A DNA stretch of 64,000 bases from Clonostachys chloroleuca (Eukaryota; Ascomycota; Sordariomycetes; Hypocreales; Bionectriaceae): assembly GCA_037952775.1 (NCBI GenBank), contig JBANAY010000003.1, positions 10,726,001 to 10,790,000 on the forward strand, given 5' to 3'. The notes beneath the pieces were generated by a model, which did no database searches, was not told the origin of the DNA, and saw only the letters and a list, made by a program, of their open reading frames with translations. Shown one piece after another: positions 58,704 to 64,000 of the stretch. Each line of letters starts with the position of its first letter. Position 1 is the stretch's first letter. A program made the position numbers and the translations under genes.

Positions 58704-61559
58704 TCACCCGTGGAACTGTCCTATCCGGGGGCCAAAGTATTCATCGGGTCCCAATGTCTTGAGAGGGCAAGCTGTGCCTTCGCAGCCGTCATACGGCACG
58801 TTGTTGCCCCACCATTCGAACTCTGTGCTGGTCCATTGTAAGGTGAAGAAGATGAGAATACCAGAGATGGCAATGCCGCAAGACCATGCAGCCGAGAGAA
58901 CGAAGTTGTACTAGAGTAGAACAGGTGAGTTACATATACCACAAGATGCGAGACATGGAATCACAAAACGTACCTTGGACCACAAACCAAGAAAGCGTGA
59001 CTTGAGGTAGATCCACGAGAAAAAGGCAATAGGAACCGAGGGCCAGATATATGACATGTTGTAAGGTGCCCAGACAATTCCACCATACATCATAGCCACA
59101 GGGTGAATCTGCCTCAACCAAGTTGACTTTGGAAACTTCTTAGAAAGCAACCAAAAGAAGACGACAACGACAACACCGAGAGGGAACCCAATCAGAGTCT
59201 CGGTGTACTGTCCGTTTTTGCCCCAAATCTTGGTTGGCCCAACAGTACCCCAGAGGACGGATGCGGTGAAGAATGTGTTCACTCCAGGGCAGGTGAGTCG
59301 GAATTGAGCGTCTGGTGTGCAAACACCATCAATGTGCCTCATCTGGAAGTTTAGAACACCGACGCAAACAAGGGTTCCAACAAAGGTGGCCACCATCTGG
59401 GCGAAGAAAGTCTGACGAGGGGGAATCTTGACGTAGTGGGCAAGCTTCATGTCATTGGAGAACCAAACCGCATGAGCACACGTCACATAGCCAAAAGACT
59501 TGAAGAAGTTCATGGCTAGGGCATTTCCCTCAACGAAAGAACCTCCAATAAACTCAGCGAGAACGTTAAGTGTGACTTCGATACCAGTCATAGCCTTGAT
59601 AATGCCAACGGGAATAACAAATACAAGACACAGTGCCAGACCGTAAAAAACAACACCGGGAGTGGTGTTGGTCTCCCAGGTCGCAATGCCGGCAACACCA
59701 AAGGCAATGGCGATTACTAGACAGGCCATGTACCACCACTCAGGAACCTCCTTGTATGATTTCATGAGGCGATGATGAACGTCGAGGATCTGGTCGTCAT
59801 GGCTTGTCTTCTTGTTACGCCGGAAACCACTGAAAAGGCCCTTGAAACCGGTGACCAGTTCATGCCGGTGGTATAAGACAGCATAAGTCAGGGTAGAGGT
59901 GTATACACTGAAGAAGAAAAGGTAGACTGTGACATTGCCGGCACTGAGGAATGGGGGCGAGTAAGCATCGTACTTTTGGCCGTCAAAAAGACCTTTTGCA
60001 TTGGTAGCCTTTGTGACGTTGTAGAGGTTGCCAAAGTGGTCGTATACACGGTTTGAGTTAATAGGTAGGTAGCCCGTGTCAAACACGTTGGCATACCAAA
60101 TACCCACAACAACCCACATTGAGATGAAGGCGCCGAGGAAACGATTGATGGTGCTGAAGAACGGGACCATGAGAGGGTCGGAAGAATCCCAAAGCAATGT
60201 GTTCCAATCCAATGTAGGGAAAGGGTTGATACCCAAACCATTGTTGAAACCAACGATTGCGTTCAGATTGACATTATCCGGGTCAATCCAGCTCATCCAG
60301 CTGAACTTGGACAGGCCAGTCCAGATATAGCCTGGGAACCAGAACCATACGAACATGGCGGCAAACATGAGGTAGAAGAACTTGATACGCGAGATGCGCC
60401 AAATGCTTCCCAGTGGGCCTTGAACAGGGGTATTGTCTGAATTGTGGAAGGCCGAGTTCAACGCAATCGTGACGAGAGATGCTGGCCACACACAATACGA
60501 AGGGTAGACGATGAAACGTCGGCAGATACCAGCCATGCCGTATCCGATGAAGTTGGTGCTGAGCGCGATCAAGATCTGATAACCAGGATGAGACGCATAC
60601 GGTTGGTTGAAATACTGGGGCAAATATTGCACCCAGATGATGTAGTTCGTATACGGGGTGTTGTAGGCAACATTTGCCATGATCGTAATCAACATGTGCT
60701 CCTTTTTGTGGAATGGCCCCGGGTTGAGAGAGTGTCGAACGCCGAAGAGGGTGATGCCCTTGTCTGGAAGCCAATTCTCACAGGCTTTGCCCAACGGATA
60801 GGCAAGAAGTTGCGCAACATTCGCCATCACTCGAATGGTAGGCTGGCGAATATCGAACAGTTGGTTGACGAACGCCAGGATCAAGGAGAAGAGAAGACCA
60901 ATGGCCCAACTACGGATAGTAGAACAGGGCGCGTTGACATCATCCTTGTTATCGACAACGGCGCGGACTTCGGCATATGGGCTATTCGTCGTGAGAAGAG
61001 CTGCCTCAAGTTTCATCTGGCGGATGAGCAGTTCATTATCGGGACTCTGTTTCTCATTGTTTTCATTCTCCTTGAACAATTGCTCGTTATCTAAGAATGT
61101 CTTGATCTTGGTCAACACCACAATCGGGAAGTTGGGATCTCGTTCGTGGGTCTTGTAGATACGCGTCATAATGTCGCGCACTTCCTCAAGCGAAAGCTTT
61201 TCTGAAAGCGCTTGGGCTTCGAGGATATCATCTTCGGTGACATGTAGGTCTTGGCGGGCCCTCGGGGGTAGTCGCCATCGTGTTCTGAATAAAAGTCGTC
61301 ATCGTCGTAAGAGTGCATCTGCAATAATTGCGACAACCCCAAATTAGCTACATTACAATTGTATGGGAAATGCCACAGGTCCAAGAGATTGGACCTTGCG
61401 AGATGCGGTGGTGCAGGTTATCCTCACAGATTGATCGTCGTGGTCGTCGCTTGACACTGAAGTCGTCGTTTGTTGCGGCACCTGAGTTGGAGAGGCTGCC
61501 TTGGCCGTCGCGGCTTCGGTCGACTCAGCCGCCGTGGATTTCTTTTCGTCGTGCGCCAT
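58704..61559 (-). CDS. OPT-family oligopeptide transporter, one frame break
   Basis: Three exons: 61428-61559, 58974-61318, 58704-58910; introns of 109 and 63 bases. About 894 residues. Proton-coupled uptake of small peptides across the plasma membrane. The N-terminus is hydrophilic (MAHDEKKSTAAESTEAATAK), then an acidic DDDDFYSEHDGDYPRGP, then DLHVTEDDILEAQALSEKLS. The OPT signature NPGPFHKKEH is near residue 240. Many helices follow, with KIWGKNGQYTETLIGFPLG, then HPVAMMYGGIVWAP and SRFLGLWSKYNFVLSAA (across the last intron). The C-terminus is Cys-containing (GCEGTACPL). The frame breaks near 61251-61258, where the acidic segment meets DLHVTEDD; one base is missing. It converges with the NRPS-like gene, but it belongs to a widespread nutrient-transport family and the link may be only positional. 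Confidence 0.93.
61250..61259 (-). other. Frame break in OPT gene (one base missing)
   Basis: Coding strand gagggcccgccaagacc. One extra base joins GDYPRGPA to DLHVTEDD; each half continues open on its own side. Confidence 0.7.
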
Positions 61560-64000
61560 CGAAGGGGCTCTGGGGTGCTGGGGTGCCCAGCGTCAACTAT
61601 TTCGAACTTCAGATCCGCCTCCTACTGGAGGTTTAATTGCGTCGCCGTCGCCGTCGCTGAGGGCACGGGCGCTCCGCAATCGCAGCCAGCGTCGAAGCCC
61701 CCGCTGGATGTGCCAACGAGAGAAATATGCTGCGCTTGATGCAGTCGTGGACAATGGTGAGGCGGCGAGGACTGACGGCGTCGCGGGGGGGAGGTCGGCG
61801 ATGGAGAGGAAGAGTGCCAAAGGGAGACCGTCCAGACGATGGGGAAGGGTCAGATCATCAAGGCATTGGGGGCGTGGGCCAGAACAGGTAAGAGGGGGAG
61901 CCGGCCATTTAGCGCCTGGATTGCAAAATTTACAGTGGAAGGTCGCTATATCGCTGGCACAATGCCCCTAAGCTGCGATGCCTGCACGCCAGCACTCACC
62001 CACGATCGGGTCCAAGCGGACCAAGGAAAATGAAACTCCGCGCACTGTGCAAGTACCGGCCAAGGCTTCGACTAGTGGAAGTCGGCACGGGACCTGCCTC
62101 CAGAGCTGTCGACGATGAGCTGAATTGCATGATGATCCATCCTTTTCCCTCTTGCTCTACCCGGCCAACGTATTCGAGATGACCAATGGACGAAATTGTC
62201 CGACAAGTACGGCCGTTGCCACTCTATTGGGCAGGTGAGACATAGCAAGCCTATCAATCTCATACTGCATCGACTCGAGTCGCACTCGGGTAACTTCAGT
62301 GACGCTTGGCCACGTACCGGCTGGTCTGTACCCACGCGCTAGCTGCACTGAAAAGATTCAGGTTCCTGCACAGTCCGAAAATGACATCTGTGACTGTCCC
62401 GCTGGCATTGAGGCCTCTCTCCCCTCCCAGACCCCAGGTTCCTGCCTCCATTAGCTTCCCCTCACACTCTTCGAAACCAAGTGCTGGGCACGGCAAAGTC
62501 GGCCAGCGGGCTGTGGACTACAATGCACAAACATACCTACATAGTCGCCTATACGCGCCCTGACGAACGGATAGTCGGCCGCAGATGCAGCTCTGCGCAA
62601 GCAGCAAAAGGCCTTGTCTCAGGCAGTGGGTATCGGTCAGTCCATCGCTCGGTCTCCGGCACCACCAGCAAATGCGACGGAGCTCTATGCCCAATCTGAC
62701 TGCACGTACACTCCGACTGGTGCAAAGGGCAGCGGACGGGTGGTTTAGCAGGGGCCTTGGCCCACGGAACGAACGGCACGTCAAAGGCTATCAGAGTGGC
62801 CGTGTGGGTGGGCAGAAGGGCTGCCAGAGAGTTCAAGGCCCGGCTGTACGGCACACTCATGCCAGTGCTGGGAAACTACAATCGGGCCCCAAACCGGTTG
62901 TCGCAGCGCTAATCTTCCTCCCGTTGACGAAGAACTGCAGCACAATATGCCTGTTATTACGTAGGTAGGCATCCAGATGGTTAGTGCCATGTACAGAGCT
63001 CTACACCAAGTCTGCGAGGTTCAGTGCTTGCTGTATCTTGACACTCAGATGCCTGACGCATGTCCAATGGGGCCGCGGCCGCGGCTCCACGGTCTACAAC
63101 CCCTTGAAATTTGAGTCTCGGTTCGTCAGGCACCAGGGACTAAACAAAGCTTACTACAGTAAGCAGCCGGCTCGCATTAAATCCGTTGCGCATTCCGTCA
63201 ATAAGTGCGAGCCTTTGCACCGGTGGTAAGTAGCTGGGTAACTACGCACATGCGAGTAGACATACGCACGTAGCGCGCGTTCTCACGATATTCAGTGGGC
63301 AGGTGTTGCGCCATCTTGTAGTTGCCCGGCATATTTGTTCCGAGCTGACTGATACGTACATATGGACCGCTGGGAAGGGGGAAGAAGTACTGGTTAGATG
63401 CATGGCAAGAAGCACTGCTCCTCAAACAACATGTATGATCGCCATCACCTATGTTCACGGGTGAGAGAAGAAAAGAAAGCGGTAGCAGGCACTTGCCTGC
63501 GACAACCATACGTCACCCGCAAGTACGCGAATCGAGACAAGAGTTGACAAGAGTTAACATAGAAGACATGTGTCGTGTGTGGTAATGTTACCTGCCTGTC
63601 TCTTTACCACAAGTATTCGCCAGCGTTCTGGTTGATGGGCTTGGACACACGTGTGCCCCTAGCCACGGGATGCAACGCAAATGGCAGTTGTCGCCTTCGC
63701 TTCACGGCTGAACTGCCCCCATCAACCACTGGCTCCCTGCTCGGCTCAACCCCAGCTCCCAGTTGCCGGCTCCCACCTTCCACCTTGCGCAGATTGGATC
63801 CAGTTACAATCAAGTGTGTGGTGGCGCAGCGTTCGGATCAAGGATGATCCGGCACTACTGGCCAATAGTGTAGCCACGTTGCGCCGGTGGAGCAGAATGA
63901 TGCAAGAGGCCACCAGCGTCTCATATCTCCACTTGAGGAAACTTGGTTCTTCCTACAGAGCCAAAGAAATGCATTTCATGCCCTTAGGTAGCTGCTTGGC
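61560..64000. other. Intergenic, upstream of OPT gene to the window end
   Basis: Many short overlapping frames on both strands, none with a domain or good start context. No partial gene is evident at the right edge. Confidence 0.5.

Noticed and set aside
411..61259. Programmed frameshifting as the reason for the broken genes
   Set aside because: The sites are unrelated, occur in seven unrelated genes and lack a shared slippery site. Most coincide with simple G/C runs.
48992..61559. NRPS-like gene plus OPT transporter as a peptide biosynthesis cluster
   Set aside because: The synthetase lacks its active sites, there are no tailoring genes, and the genes converge rather than share a promoter. 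OPT carriers are general nutrient importers.
62481..63000. Overlapping frames near the right end as a partial gene
   Set aside because: Frames on both strands are of equal length and quality, with no conserved motif; most likely chance.

Overview
This window reads as chromosomal DNA of a filamentous ascomycete. Genes are large, on both strands, and broken by short introns (about 55-110 bases) with GT...AG ends. The proteins are typical of Pezizomycotina, most likely a sordariomycete; the order is a guess. No rRNA, tRNA, CRISPR array or intact transposon was seen.

Layout. Left part (1-15 kb): the 3' end of a short-chain dehydrogenase, a class I alpha-1,2-mannosidase (GH47), a small Cys-containing protein, a secreted pectate-lyase-type enzyme with five exons, a DUF2985-like membrane protein and a concentrative nucleoside transporter. 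Middle (18-46 kb): housekeeping genes for lipid transfer (VPS13), a DUF3429/TMEM69-like mitochondrial protein, an XMAP215/Stu2-type microtubule polymerase, a TFIP11/Ntr1 G-patch splicing factor, a secreted subtilisin-like protease and a SAPS-family regulator of the Sit4/PP6 phosphatase. Right part (49-62 kb): a 2908-residue NRPS-like protein and, convergent with it, an oligopeptide transporter (OPT). Long stretches between genes (10.1-13.1, 15.1-18.1, 45.6-49.0 and 61.6-64 kb) hold nothing I can support as genes.

The most striking object is the NRPS-like gene at 48992-57718. It is one uninterrupted 8.7 kb frame that keeps the order carrier, epimerization, condensation, adenylation, carrier, condensation, carrier, but has lost almost every catalytic residue. 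All three carriers lack the phosphopantetheine serine, the adenylation P-loop and the GD aspartate are gone, and both condensation domains lack the catalytic histidine. Long disordered regions flank and interrupt the folds. It sits among housekeeping genes with no tailoring enzymes. It looks like a conserved pseudo-synthetase used as a scaffold or regulator, not a peptide-making enzyme.

A second pattern matters to any user of this sequence. Seven otherwise conserved genes carry eight small frame breaks, most of them one missing base in a G or C run. VPS13, the pseudo-NRPS, the splicing factor and the secreted enzymes are clean. Consensus or assembly errors are the simplest explanation, so the broken genes are annotated here as real genes with a probable indel error, not as pseudogenes.
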